From NCBI RefSeq assembly GCF_014641555.1, contig NZ_BMHY01000004.1, forward strand, positions 62,001 to 126,000: a stretch of 64,000 bases of DNA, in the 5' to 3' direction. The DNA comes from Paenibacillus radicis (ex Gao et al. 2016). Lineage in GTDB: Bacteria; Bacillota; Bacilli; Paenibacillales; Paenibacillaceae. The position numbers were made by a program, and so were the translations under genes. This document shows positions 18,563-27,305 of this stretch, one piece after another. The notes under the pieces are model-generated. The model saw nothing but the letters and a program-made list of their open reading frames with translations. It was not told where the DNA came from and ran no database searches. Numbering within the stretch: position 1 is the first letter of the stretch; each line of letters opens with the position of its first letter.

Positions 18563-19372
18563 ATGAGGGGAAAGGCTGATGAGGCTGCGGGTATGAATGA
18601 ATATGCGGATTCTTATATCGATTTAAGTGTCGAGTCCAAAAGCATGGCGACAGAAAATAGACTTGAATCGATGTCGGAAGAGCAGCTCACAGCGATGGCT
18701 ACAGAAGGGAATAATCAAGCTTTCGGGGAGCTTGTCCGGAGAAATCGGGCAAATATGTATAAATGGGCTCGCTCGTTAACGCAAGATCATCATGTCGCAG
18801 AGGATGTCGTCCAAGAAGCGCTGGTCCAGGCGTTTCTGCAGGTAGGCCGATTGGCCGACCAGAACCGGTTTGCTGCTTGGCTCGCGCGAATCGTTCGCAA
18901 TCAAGCTTATATGAAGCTTCGAAGAGGCGGGCTGTATGCGAAAGAGCAACCGTTCACCGGAATTACTTCAGCCGGAACGATTAGTCATGGGCAAGATATC
19001 GACCGCGTCTTATTCCAGCTTAGCCGCCGTTATGAGGAGGATGCCTCAAGGCATACGAGTGATCCTGCTGCCAATTTGCTCCGGAAGGAGCTCGTGGATG
19101 GCATACGGCAACTCTTTTCTTGCTTGAGTCCGAGGGAGAAGGATATATTCGAAGCGCATTTTTTCCGTCAGGTCTCACCGCATGAAATTGCCATCGTCCT
19201 CGATACTTCGGTAGCGAACGTCTATAACAGCATCTCCCGCGCACGCGGCAAGCTTCAACGCGAACGGCTTCGGCTTCAGATCAGTTTGTATGTGAAGCAG
19301 CGGCGAGATACCGGCAAGCCGAAGGCAAAGCTTCTTGCACCTCCGATACTTTATAATCCGAAGGAGTGTTAG
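18563..19372 (+). CDS. RNA polymerase sigma-70 family (ECF-type) sigma factor
   Basis: 269 residues. Region 2 is evident (AFGELVRRNRANMYKWARSL, then AEDVVQEALVQAFLQ and FAAWLARIVRNQAYMKLRR), and region 4 follows (LSPREKDIFEAHFFRQ, then a helix-turn-helix with TSVANVYNSISRARGKL). A 50-residue acidic N-terminal lead and a basic C-terminal tail flank the core. No anti-sigma gene is adjacent. Instead the next gene, whose ribosome binding site lies in this gene's last codons, encodes a C39/BtrH-like protein, so the pair is probably one operon with an unusual control partner. Confidence 0.88.
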   Translation: MRGKADEAAGMNEYADSYIDLSVESKSMATENRLESMSEEQLTAMATEGNNQAFGELVRRNRANMYKWARSLTQDHHVAEDVVQEALVQAFLQVGRLADQNRFAAWLARIVRNQAYMKLRRGGLYAKEQPFTGITSAGTISHGQDIDRVLFQLSRRYEEDASRHTSDPAANLLRKELVDGIRQLFSCLSPREKDIFEAHFFRQVSPHEIAIVLDTSVANVYNSISRARGKLQRERLRLQISLYVKQRRDTGKPKAKLLAPPILYNPKEC

Positions 19373-19377
19373 TTTTT

Positions 19378-20376
19378 ATGGGGAATCGTCCTGATTACAC
19401 AAGCAACTATACGCATACGAATCTGACCGATACAGGCTCTATTTACTCGATTTTGCAATATACAGAGCGCAAAAATCTTTCGTTAGTCGAGGTTGCCGGC
19501 TATACAGCCAACGCATTCCGCATTATTATCGATAGGGAGCGGGTTAATGTTGCGGGATATTCAGCCTTCGAGTGGCCGCTTCATCATCAAGAGCAGTTTG
19601 CCAACTTAGGTTTTCAAACTCGCTATGCAGGCGGTCCAACTGAAATTCCTCCAACACCGGAAGAGCTGGAGCAAGCTCTTGAACTGGTACAATGGAGCTT
19701 GGACAGAGGCATTCCCGTTCTTGCCTGGGATTTATTCGTACCGGAGTTTGGTGTAATCTACGGATATGACGATGATTCACGTATGCTGCGCTGCCGCGAT
19801 ATTACACAGGACGGCGAATTGCCTTACGAGAAGCTCGGGCGCGGTCAGGTGCATGAGCTGTATGTGATGGCAGTGACGGCTTTCACTCCGGTGGCTAAAA
19901 CAGAAATGCTGCGGGGGGCGCTTCAATTAGCCGTTATTCATGCGCGCACGCAGGGCTATAAGAGGGAAGATTCGCAATACCGCAACGGACTTGAAGGTTA
20001 TGACGCATGGATTGAAGCACTTGGCAGAGGTGAAGTAGATGTGTACGGAAATGCCTTGCACGGCTTGTATGTATACGACCAGCGGCTGTTTGCTGCACAG
20101 TTTTTGAAGCATATCGCAGAGGAGCAGCAGTCGCTGCCGGATGCCAATGAACGGCTGGTTACCGCAGCCAAGCAAGCGGCTATTCATTATGACAAAGTTG
20201 CCGATGCGCTTGCTGAATACTGCCTGCTGTTTCCTTTTCCAAAGGGTGGTGACCCTAATGCATCCGATCAAGCAGAGACGGGGATCCGGTACTTATCGGA
20301 AGCCAGAGCTGCAGAGGCGCAGGGTGTAACTTATCTGGAGGAAATGCTGGCGGTGCTGGAAGAACAGCTGGTATAA
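19378..20376 (+). CDS. C39-peptidase/BtrH-like protein lacking the catalytic cysteine
   Basis: 332 residues, soluble, no signal peptide. The first half resembles the BtrH N-terminal/C39-like papain fold: a helix-start region TDTGSIYSILQYTERK where the nucleophilic Cys would sit, and a core strand GIPVLAWDLFVPEFGVIYGYDD. The expected Cys is replaced and no compensating Cys-His pair is obvious, so it is probably not a peptidase. The second half is helical. The ATG at 19378 has AAGGAG 11 bases upstream, inside the sigma gene. Function unknown; a ligand-sensing partner of the sigma factor is a guess from context. Confidence 0.6.
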   Translation: MGNRPDYTSNYTHTNLTDTGSIYSILQYTERKNLSLVEVAGYTANAFRIIIDRERVNVAGYSAFEWPLHHQEQFANLGFQTRYAGGPTEIPPTPEELEQALELVQWSLDRGIPVLAWDLFVPEFGVIYGYDDDSRMLRCRDITQDGELPYEKLGRGQVHELYVMAVTAFTPVAKTEMLRGALQLAVIHARTQGYKREDSQYRNGLEGYDAWIEALGRGEVDVYGNALHGLYVYDQRLFAAQFLKHIAEEQQSLPDANERLVTAAKQAAIHYDKVADALAEYCLLFPFPKGGDPNASDQAETGIRYLSEARAAEAQGVTYLEEMLAVLEEQLV

Positions 20377-20470
20377 CAGGGAGGCTGGACATTGGAGAGC
20401 TATGACTCCCTGTATAGGAGACAATGAAGCATGACATAAGGGAGGTCATCTTATCCAAATCAGAAAAGCA

Positions 20471-20962
20471 GTGTTAGCGGATGCAGCAGGAATTGCCCGC
20501 GTTCATGTCGATAGCTGGCGAACCACATACGCCAACATCATTCCGGATGACTATATGAAAGCCCGATCGTATGAAAGTAGAGAACAGTTATGGATAGAAG
20601 TGATCCCCCGGAATATCGTAATTGTTGCGGAAAATGAGGAAGGAAATATAGTCGGCTTCTCCGATGGCGGAGAAGAAAGAAGCGGTAAGTATCCGCAATA
20701 CGACGGCCAGCTAAACGCAATCTATCTTTTGAAGGCGTATCAAGGGCAAGGTTTGGGGAAGAGGCTCGTACAATCCGTTGTTCATGAGATGAAGCAGCTC
20801 GGAATGAATTCGATGCTTGTTCACGTATTGGAAGCAAATCCTTCCCGTTTGTTCTATGAGGGGCTTGGCGGGAAGCTAATCGATTCGTTTGAAGCAGAGT
20901 TTGCTGGAGAGAAATTAACAGAGCTCGTGTTAGGCTGGGATGATATTGATTCCATACAATAA
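20471..20962 (+). CDS. GNAT N-acetyltransferase
   Basis: About 163 residues with a GNAT core: VDSWRTTYANIIPDDYM, then LNAIYLLKAYQGQGLGKRLV (acetyl-CoA pyrophosphate loop Q-x-x-G-x-G) and VLEANPSRLFYEGLGGK. It transfers acetyl from acetyl-CoA to an unknown amine. The family N-terminus would begin six codons earlier (IQIRKAV), exactly seven bases behind a strong GGAGG, but that codon is ATC rather than ATG. GTG at 20471 is therefore given, although translation may begin at the ATC. Confidence 0.8.
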   Translation: MLADAAGIARVHVDSWRTTYANIIPDDYMKARSYESREQLWIEVIPRNIVIVAENEEGNIVGFSDGGEERSGKYPQYDGQLNAIYLLKAYQGQGLGKRLVQSVVHEMKQLGMNSMLVHVLEANPSRLFYEGLGGKLIDSFEAEFAGEKLTELVLGWDDIDSIQ

Positions 20963-20993
20963 ACGTACGCAATAAAATTATAGCGAAATAGTT

Positions 20994-21034
20994 GACGGCA
21001 AAGCCTATGATGATGGCTTTGTCGTCATTTTTTT
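20994..21034 (+). terminator. Rho-independent terminator
   Basis: GACGGCAAAGCC and GGCTTTGTCGTC arms followed by ATTTTTTT; ends the acetyltransferase transcript. Confidence 0.85.
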
Positions 21035-21195
21035 GCCGTATCAAAAATGATCCTATGGCACAAAAGTAATCTTAAGCTACAAAAAAGTGCGTACTATTCA
21101 GTCACTTAATTACTTGATATTCTACATACACGGTACCGTTGATACCATGAAATTGCCGCTTTGAAAGATAGAAACTTAGAAACGAGGTGTGATGG

Positions 21196-22635
21196 ATGTC
21201 GGAATATCAGCTTACTTTGAATGACAAGCGTATTGCTTGGGGAGCTTTGCTAGATGTTGAGCCGCTGATCGGCAGCTTTAATGATGATGAGGACGCAATT
21301 AGAAAAGGAACGAGCACAGTACTGGATTGGAATCTGCCGAGTGGTATATACCGGGCTAAAGATGCAGTTATTGGGTTAGATAAGTTATTGGAGGCCATGC
21401 TTGTACAGCTTGGCGAACCGATAAATAGCGATCCGACTGTGCTACTGGACAGCCTGCAGGCTAATCTTGCAGTCTCGGGACGCGAATCATCCTTACCGCT
21501 TGGTCCCTTGGCTTTCGAGGATTGGCCCGGCAAGGAGCTTACCGGTCAGGCTAAACGCATAGGTGAGCAATTAGTCAACTGGGCACGAGAGATCAACTCA
21601 CAAAAAAGAGCTCTGTCACAATATGGCGAAGAGACGCTTGAAGAACTGGAATTTAGAAGCCACTGCTATCATCATAAATTAACACCAGATGCTGTTGCGC
21701 AGGTTTTTGGACCATCAGGCGGCTCGCGAGTTATGCAGCTATACAACGAATATATCCATCAATTTGTTTTGCTAAGGGATGCTTTGCTTCCGTTCTCTAA
21801 TTGGGAGGAAGTTCCATTTGAGATCAAGGAGCATACTGAGTATAAAGGACTGAGGTTCATAGAAGCTGCCCGCAAAGCCTTTTTAACTCAGTTGCTTGGA
21901 AGGGATCTGTCACACAAATCGATTGTTCAATATGCACAGCATGTTGTCTGTTCAGATCTGTCCAAAGCGGGGTATGGCTTTCAATACCGTTTGGGAACTA
22001 TTTTGCCAGCAAGCTTGGGAGTCTCTGCTCTGGACGCACCACGTTATCTCTTGAAGTGGCATCCGGTACAAACCATCAAGCTTGATGAAGCAGCCGAGCT
22101 GACCGCTGTTTCATTCGAATATGCATATGAAGATTACTATGCAGCACCTCGCAGCGAAGCAGGGAGTGGTACAACGGAGAAGGCTGACGTTCTTGTTCTT
22201 TCGGATTCGAGCGGGCTTTATGCTTGGCAGCCTTCAAAAGCGCGTTTGTCTCCACATACAGATGCGGACCGGACAAAGCTGAATTTCATTATAGAAAAGG
22301 ATGGCCGTGAGTATGCAGTAGATCTTGGGCAAATGTTTAGAGGTCATCGCTTTTCATATCGGCCTCTAGGAAGCGAGAATAGGGAGATCTCTTCTGATAA
22401 GCTGCCAAGGTTAAGCTATCATCATGCTATAGACATTTTGTCACATCCTGGATTAGTTACGAATACCGAAGGGGTTCATTTCATTCATACAGGGACCAAT
22501 GAGCTTGTCTCATGGGCGGTCTTAGGCAAGCTGTACCCGGAAAATGTAATTCTATTGGATAAGGCTGATCGTGAGGAACTATCGGCAGCTCATGCCGCAG
22601 GTAAAGGATATGGTGCCAAGTTCTTCGTCCTATAA
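21196..22635 (+). CDS. Hypothetical protein, 479 residues
   Basis: Cytosolic, mildly acidic protein without a signal peptide, membrane segment or motif that I recognise. The middle (residues ~150-240) is helix-rich with conserved-looking aromatic and charged stretches (YNEYIHQFVLLRDALLPF). The C-terminal half is strand-rich and ends in a segment, VHFIHTGTNELVSWAVLGKL, that looks like a compact alpha/beta fold. A GAGGTG box lies eight bases before the ATG. It stands alone between the acetyltransferase terminator and a convergent HxlR gene. Base composition and codon use look like those of the neighbours, so it is likely a real gene. Confidence 0.75.
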   Translation: MSEYQLTLNDKRIAWGALLDVEPLIGSFNDDEDAIRKGTSTVLDWNLPSGIYRAKDAVIGLDKLLEAMLVQLGEPINSDPTVLLDSLQANLAVSGRESSLPLGPLAFEDWPGKELTGQAKRIGEQLVNWAREINSQKRALSQYGEETLEELEFRSHCYHHKLTPDAVAQVFGPSGGSRVMQLYNEYIHQFVLLRDALLPFSNWEEVPFEIKEHTEYKGLRFIEAARKAFLTQLLGRDLSHKSIVQYAQHVVCSDLSKAGYGFQYRLGTILPASLGVSALDAPRYLLKWHPVQTIKLDEAAELTAVSFEYAYEDYYAAPRSEAGSGTTEKADVLVLSDSSGLYAWQPSKARLSPHTDADRTKLNFIIEKDGREYAVDLGQMFRGHRFSYRPLGSENREISSDKLPRLSYHHAIDILSHPGLVTNTEGVHFIHTGTNELVSWAVLGKLYPENVILLDKADREELSAAHAAGKGYGAKFFVL

Positions 22636-22655
22636 ATTTTTCTCAACTATCTTAT

Positions 22656-23027
22656 TCAGGCATGCTTGTTACTCGATTGCGATGATTCATTGGTGAAGTT
22701 ATTTATGTAGGTGGTGCCGAATTGACATAACATATTGAGCATAGGGGTCATTTCTTCGCCTAGTTCGGATAAGTAATATTCTACTTTCGGCGGAGCAACG
22801 GGATAAACTTTTCGAACAACAAGACCGTCACCTTCAAGCATCCTTAATTGCATGGTCAGCATGCGTTGGGTTGCCTCAGGGAGAAGCCGCTGCAGCTCAT
22901 TAAAACGCAACGACCCCTTCGATAAATGATTTAAAATCGATATTTTCCATTTGCCGCTAACCAAGTTCAATACAATTTCCGAGGTACATCGATAGCTTTT
23001 GTCTCTAAAATTTATCATGAATGACAC
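22656..23027 (-). CDS. HxlR-family winged-helix regulator
   Basis: 123 residues with the complete HxlR core: LNLVSGKWKISILNHLSKG, RFNELQRLLPEATQRMLTMQL (recognition helix region), and KVEYYLSELGEEMTPML. One cysteine (C14) lies just before the domain, at the position used for redox sensing in YodB/HypR-like members. There is no adjacent divergent oxidoreductase, so the target is unclear; the 479-residue gene converges on it. No good ribosome binding site is seen, and the start could be the ATG three codons downstream. Confidence 0.85.
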   Translation of the reverse strand: MSFMINFRDKSYRCTSEIVLNLVSGKWKISILNHLSKGSLRFNELQRLLPEATQRMLTMQLRMLEGDGLVVRKVYPVAPPKVEYYLSELGEEMTPMLNMLCQFGTTYINNFTNESSQSSNKHA

Positions 23028-23149
23028 ATCGCTTTCGTTGGATAGTGAGAATAAGTTACTTCCTTGATCAATTCCGTGTAAATCAATGAAATTAGTGGTT
23101 AAAACTATTATCTTCTATATGATATGTTGAAGTCAAAAATAAAAGATAG

Positions 23150-23175
23150 GAGCAGCGATAAGCTGCTCTTTTTTT
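23150..23175 (+). terminator. Rho-independent terminator
   Basis: GAGCAGC and GCTGCTC arms with a five-base loop followed by TTTTTTT. No intact plus-strand gene precedes it, so it may be a relic of a lost gene. Confidence 0.7.
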
Positions 23176-23256
23176 ATGACCTGGGAATTTTGGCATATGT
23201 AAAAAGTCTCATTTTATATCCTTTTAATTGAAATTAAGGATTATATATTAATATTA

Positions 23257-23900
23257 GAGGTGAAAGTGGTAACCCATTCTCATGCGATGGATCTCCGCAG
23301 CGAGACGCGTTCCTATCAGAATGTAGATTTATCAATCCCGGATGTCATGCAGAGAGATACAATTCGCGGCTCGTTGGCGCATCGATCACCGGAACGATAA
23401 TGGGTGTTGTGAGGGATGAGGTTCAGCTTCAGCTGAATTGCGACCAGAAATGGAGCATTGGGACATCTCATCTGTTTCCTTATTCAACTATGTATGCTTC
23501 AGATGATCAGACCGGATGGTACTGCATGCCTGAAAAGGATGACAGCGCCCGTCTTTACTTTCCTAATGCCAAGGAAGCAGAAGGTATCGCGTTAAGCTCT
23601 GTTCGTAAAAAATTACCCGAGGCGGCACGATCAGCCCCACCGGCATCTTCAAATGGTACCGTCGCTGGAGGGACTACTACGGTTGTACAGCAGGAGCAGC
23701 TTCAGCCGATTATAAATTACGATAAGGACTTGAAGGAAGAACTGATGGCGAATCCCAATACGAAGTTATTGCTTACGCCAACCGGGCAAAAGATTACCTT
23801 CGAGGAGGACAAGATTACGATTACCGGAGCAACCGGGGGGAGCTACGGCAACGGAGGTCTGACGATTGTATCAAACGAAGCTGTGGCAGCAGTTTCTTGA
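23257..23900 (+). pseudogene. Remnant of a VgrG/Pvc8-like contractile-injection spike (phage gene D-like) protein
   Basis: Two fragments in different frames. The first (from ~23257) reads THSHAMDLRSETRSYQNVDL, resembling the central part of VgrG/gene D proteins. The second, from ~23364 in another frame, reads SRLVGASITGTIMGVV and then FPYSTMYASDDQTGWYCMPE, like the OB-fold/spike-entry region, and continues open to 23900. Most of the gene is missing at the junction and no start codon with a ribosome binding site exists upstream, so it cannot make the normal protein. The tail of the second frame overlaps the next gene by 35 bases. Identification is from motif memory and is moderately secure. 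Confidence 0.55.
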
Positions 23901-24291
23901 GCATGAAGTGCTGCCGCTTCGCAATGCCAAAATACGTGAGCTGCCTTCTTTCTATACCAGTAATACGAGGGAGATAGCAGACGGTATTGTCTCCTTGTTT
24001 GATGTTTTATGTAAACAGATCAAGCTAGAACAGGAACGGGGAGAGCTTTCGGCATACAGTTCAATGTACTAGTCCTTGATGCGTACAAGACTAATGCAAG
24101 ATGACCCTGCTTATTTGCTGCATTTGAGTGACCAGCACAAAAGAACTAATTCTCCTATCAACGGCAACATGTATGATGCGGGCTGGATTTTTCAATATAT
24201 GGATCAGTGGTTTGAGGAATGTAAGATTGGCCGAAGGCGATACATGAACAGGATTGATCGTGCAGAACTTCAGGTATGGTTAACCAGTTAG
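23866..24291 (+). pseudogene. Hypothetical gene coupled to the spike remnant, interrupted by a nonsense codon
   Basis: A TTG start at 23866 sits seven bases after GGAGGT, inside the end of the spike frame, so the two were translationally coupled. The frame runs (LWQQFLEHEVLPLRNAKIRE ...) to a TAG at 24070-24072 and then continues in the same frame without a shift (LMRTRLMQDDPAYLLHLSDQ, later YDAGWIFQYMDQW) to 24291. A single in-frame stop thus splits a protein of about 141 residues. Function unknown; it presumably accompanied the spike protein as an accessory or immunity-like partner. Confidence 0.6.
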
Positions 24292-24573
24292 CTGTATCCT
24301 TTTCATGTCTACATGGTTCATTTTATTTGTCGAATTTGATAGAATTATATTAATTCGCTACTTACTAGTTAATTAAACTTATCCCTAAATAATAATTTAG
24401 TTTCGAGCAGTGAACGGAAAATAATTAATAATATACTCCATGGAACGGAAATCAACATGCAAAGATATGATATATTATGGAAGCATGAAAGTTATTGCAG
24501 TACGGATTCGCAGTTGTACATACCCAGACAGACAAATTTGAATCATTATCAGAAACTTCAGGAGGCTATTATC

Positions 24574-26157
24574 ATGAAAGTAATAAAAATTATTATGCTG
24601 GTCCTAATAATGAGCTCACTAATTCCATCAGTTTCTTACAGTAATGTTGAATCAAATCAAGAGAACAATTCATTAGATATTAATCAAAATAATAATTTGA
24701 ATTTATTACATAATCCTAGTTTTGAGATGGCTGGAACTAATGGAGTTGGAGAGGGATGGCAATATTGGAGAGGAGAAGAAGCTGAAGCCGATATTACACT
24801 CGTTAATAGTCTGGTTTCAAGCGGATTACAAGCACAGAGAATATCGGCTTCAATTTTAAAGAAAGATAGTTTCGTTGCCTTGACCCAACTCATACCAGTA
24901 AGCCCGAATAAGCCATTTTATTTAGGCGGAAGATTTAATATTGAACAACTGAATAATGCTAAAATCCAATTATATGCAGATTTTTTAACCGCAGATTCGT
25001 CATTTATTACATCAGTAATATTTGAATTAAGAAATGATCTAAAGGGGACTTATATCACTCTCTCTGGAAATAATATTGTCCCTCAAGAAGCAGCATCGGT
25101 GAGGATATTTGCACTAATTCGAGCTACTTCAGATATTGGTTCAGGAATCATATACGTTGATGATCTTAATTTCAAGTATACCTCGGAATCTAATTTAGTT
25201 ATGAATGCAGATTTTGACCAAGTTGAAAATCAAAACGCAATAGCAGATTCATGGTTCCCGATTGTAGGTGGCAAAACTAGTTTGTCCGTAGTTACTTCCC
25301 CAATTTCTAGTGGAGGAACTGTACAACGAGTTACGTCTTCAGAATTGCCGTTACATCAAATCGGAGGAATTTATCAAATATTGAAAGTTGATCCCAATAG
25401 GGAATTTCGAATAAGTGTAAGGGTTAGAGTGGATAGCTTGAAGGATTCAAAAATTCAGTTATATGCTGACTTTTCTGATGCTACTTCACTCCTCCAAACT
25501 AACATAGTTGATATATCGACAGTAACCAATGGTGATTTTATTACTATCAGTGGGAAAGGTAAGACCCCCGACAAAGCAAAACATCTTGCCTTATACACAT
25601 TGATAAGAAGCTTAAGTGATTCTGGAGCTGGAGATATTTATGTTGATTCTATGAGTTTTAGCTATCAATTGGAAGAGGAATCATTTGATAACGCAAGCTT
25701 TGAATCATTTGAGGGATCCGGTATTGCGAAAGGATGGAGTTATACAGGTATTAGTAGTTTTATTCAAAAAGAAAATATAAGAGTTTCCGATGGAAAATAT
25801 GCTCAAAAAATAAATACGTCTAACCTCCTGAAAAACCAATTTACAGGAATAAGTCAAAGCATCATAGTTCAACCAAATAAAGATTACACAATAAGCGGAA
25901 GAATACTAGTTGATTCTCTACAAAATGCAAATATGTACTTGCAAACAGATTTTTATGGACAAAACGGTATTATTGCTAACAAATCCAATATAGTAGAATT
26001 ATCACGAACAACTTTTGGAGGTTACATTACCATTTCAGGCATGGGAACTGTTCCAGAGGATGCGCATTATGCTAAAGTTCAAGTTATTATTAAAGCTAAA
26101 GAAAATAGTGGTGCAGGTGTTTTCTTTATTGATGATATGAGTTTCCAATATAACTAA
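24574..26157 (+). CDS. Secreted protein with three tandem ~150-residue beta-sandwich (CBM-like) modules
   Basis: 527 residues. A signal peptide (MKVIKIIMLVLIMSSLIPSV, cleavage near SYS) is followed by three homologous modules starting about NLLHNPSFE, NLVMNADFD and FDNASFE. Each ends in a line of the type G-x-IYVDDLNF-x-Y, with a central TISGxGxVP strand. The pattern is that of CBM4/9-like jelly-roll domains, often found ahead of Rhs/YD-repeat or cell-surface enzymes. AGGAGG precedes the ATG by eight bases. The gene is AT-rich compared with its surroundings and ends prematurely: a frameshift at about 26155 separates it from a fourth module in the next frame. A surface- or glycan-binding role is inferred. 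Confidence 0.75.
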   Translation: MKVIKIIMLVLIMSSLIPSVSYSNVESNQENNSLDINQNNNLNLLHNPSFEMAGTNGVGEGWQYWRGEEAEADITLVNSLVSSGLQAQRISASILKKDSFVALTQLIPVSPNKPFYLGGRFNIEQLNNAKIQLYADFLTADSSFITSVIFELRNDLKGTYITLSGNNIVPQEAASVRIFALIRATSDIGSGIIYVDDLNFKYTSESNLVMNADFDQVENQNAIADSWFPIVGGKTSLSVVTSPISSGGTVQRVTSSELPLHQIGGIYQILKVDPNREFRISVRVRVDSLKDSKIQLYADFSDATSLLQTNIVDISTVTNGDFITISGKGKTPDKAKHLALYTLIRSLSDSGAGDIYVDSMSFSYQLEEESFDNASFESFEGSGIAKGWSYTGISSFIQKENIRVSDGKYAQKINTSNLLKNQFTGISQSIIVQPNKDYTISGRILVDSLQNANMYLQTDFYGQNGIIANKSNIVELSRTTFGGYITISGMGTVPEDAHYAKVQVIIKAKENSGAGVFFIDDMSFQYN

Positions 26158-26161
26158 TTTA

Positions 26162-26812
26162 TTGAAGAATGCCGGCTTCGAGAAAAGTGACAATAATTCT
26201 AAAGTGGCTCAAGACTGGGTGTTGTCACAGCCGGTAGGAAGTATCTCCGAAACTATAATCGATAGTAACAATAACAAAACAGAAAATGATAATGAGGCTG
26301 TTTATTCTTATTCCAATAAAGGGTTACTAGACAAAGTGACTGTTATTAAGAATGGAGAGATAATCAATATACTCTACAAATATGATCCGAATGGAAATCT
26401 ACTGAAGAAGACGACTATTAAATCATTATTAAGTGGAAATAAGGTTTATGAAGGGATTTACTCACAAAAGGTTGCCGGATACCAAATTCCTAAGAATAGT
26501 TTCTTTAGTATTTATCAAACGTTTGTAGTGGAACCTGAGAAGGCATATCAAGTTAGCGGATATATTAATGTACAAATGCTGAAGCATTCAAAATTTCAAA
26601 TGTATATTGATTTTTATGACAGTAACGGCAGTATAGTAGGAAGCAACATTGCGGATTACAAAAAAGTAGATGGAACTTTTGAGAAATTCGAGAATACTGG
26701 TGTTACCCCCTCCAGTGCTGTTATCGCAACTCTCCATTTTCTGATCAGGGCTGAAGAGGAAGAGGCAGCTGGAGGATTTCATGTTGATAACACGGCGTTT
26801 TATTATAAATAA
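26162..26812 (+). pseudogene. Detached fourth module with an embedded YD-repeat-like insert
   Basis: About 216 codons opening LLKNAGFEKSDNNSKVAQDW, which continues the repeat pattern of the preceding gene in a different frame; one frameshift at the boundary splits what was a single longer protein. Inside the module, at residues ~43-85, is a foreign segment (YSYSNKGLLDKVTVIKNG, then YKYDPNGNLLKKT) typical of RHS/YD repeats. After it the module resumes (IYQTFVVEPEKAYQVSG) and closes with FHVDNTAFYYK. It lacks its own ribosome binding site and signal peptide, so it is treated as a broken extension. Confidence 0.6.
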
Positions 26813-26893
26813 ATACGCACGGTATTTCAAACAAATAGAATGAAGATCTCGCTTCGATCTCATTCGTTTATTAATTAGATGAAATGCGAAAAG

Positions 26894-26918
26894 ACGGTAC
26901 AGGATCATCCTGTACCGT
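26894..26918 (-). terminator. Perfect inverted repeat, probable terminator of the minus-strand endonuclease V remnant
   Basis: ACGGTACAGGA and TCCTGTACCGT arms with a three-base loop; on the minus strand it is followed by CTTTT. It lies just downstream of the endonuclease V pseudogene. Confidence 0.55.
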
Positions 26919-26939
26919 TCATCCTCTATTATTTTCCAA

Positions 26940-27305
26940 GTGAGATAAATGTTTAATACCAATTGATCTGCTTGGCGAGTTGTCTCTGGCAAGCGGAAAA
27001 GTGGGGCTATTCGTAAAATCCATTTACAAGCCGTAGGTAATGAGATTCTGTGTACAATGGAGACATAGATGGGCTTTATATTATCTTTTGTTCTTAGTGT
27101 GGTACCGACAGCCTCAGATTGATCAATTAGAATTGCATGTTCTCCTCTTATTTGACCAGGTTCATCAGATTCCCCAATTAAGTGTTAAACAGTACACCCA
27201 AATGACTTGCTAACCCGAATCGTCTCGGATGAGCAACCTCTTGTCCATCACACACTATCAAATCTGGTTTAATCGATTTTTACTGAAAGCTTTAACAACC
27301 TTAAT
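26940..27305 (-). pseudogene. nfi: Endonuclease V (nfi) pseudogene
   Basis: On the minus strand, out-of-frame pieces together retrace the C-terminal two thirds of endonuclease V, the inosine-specific repair nuclease. They read [18 protein letters not shown] (with the metal-binding Asp region), [10 protein letters not shown], then after frame changes EHAILIDQSEAVGTTLRTKD, IKPIYVSIVHRISLPTA and finally PETTRQADQLV. The order matches the family, but there are at least two frame breaks, a stop, a lost stretch after LFNT and no N-terminus. The gene is dead in this genome copy. Confidence 0.75.
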
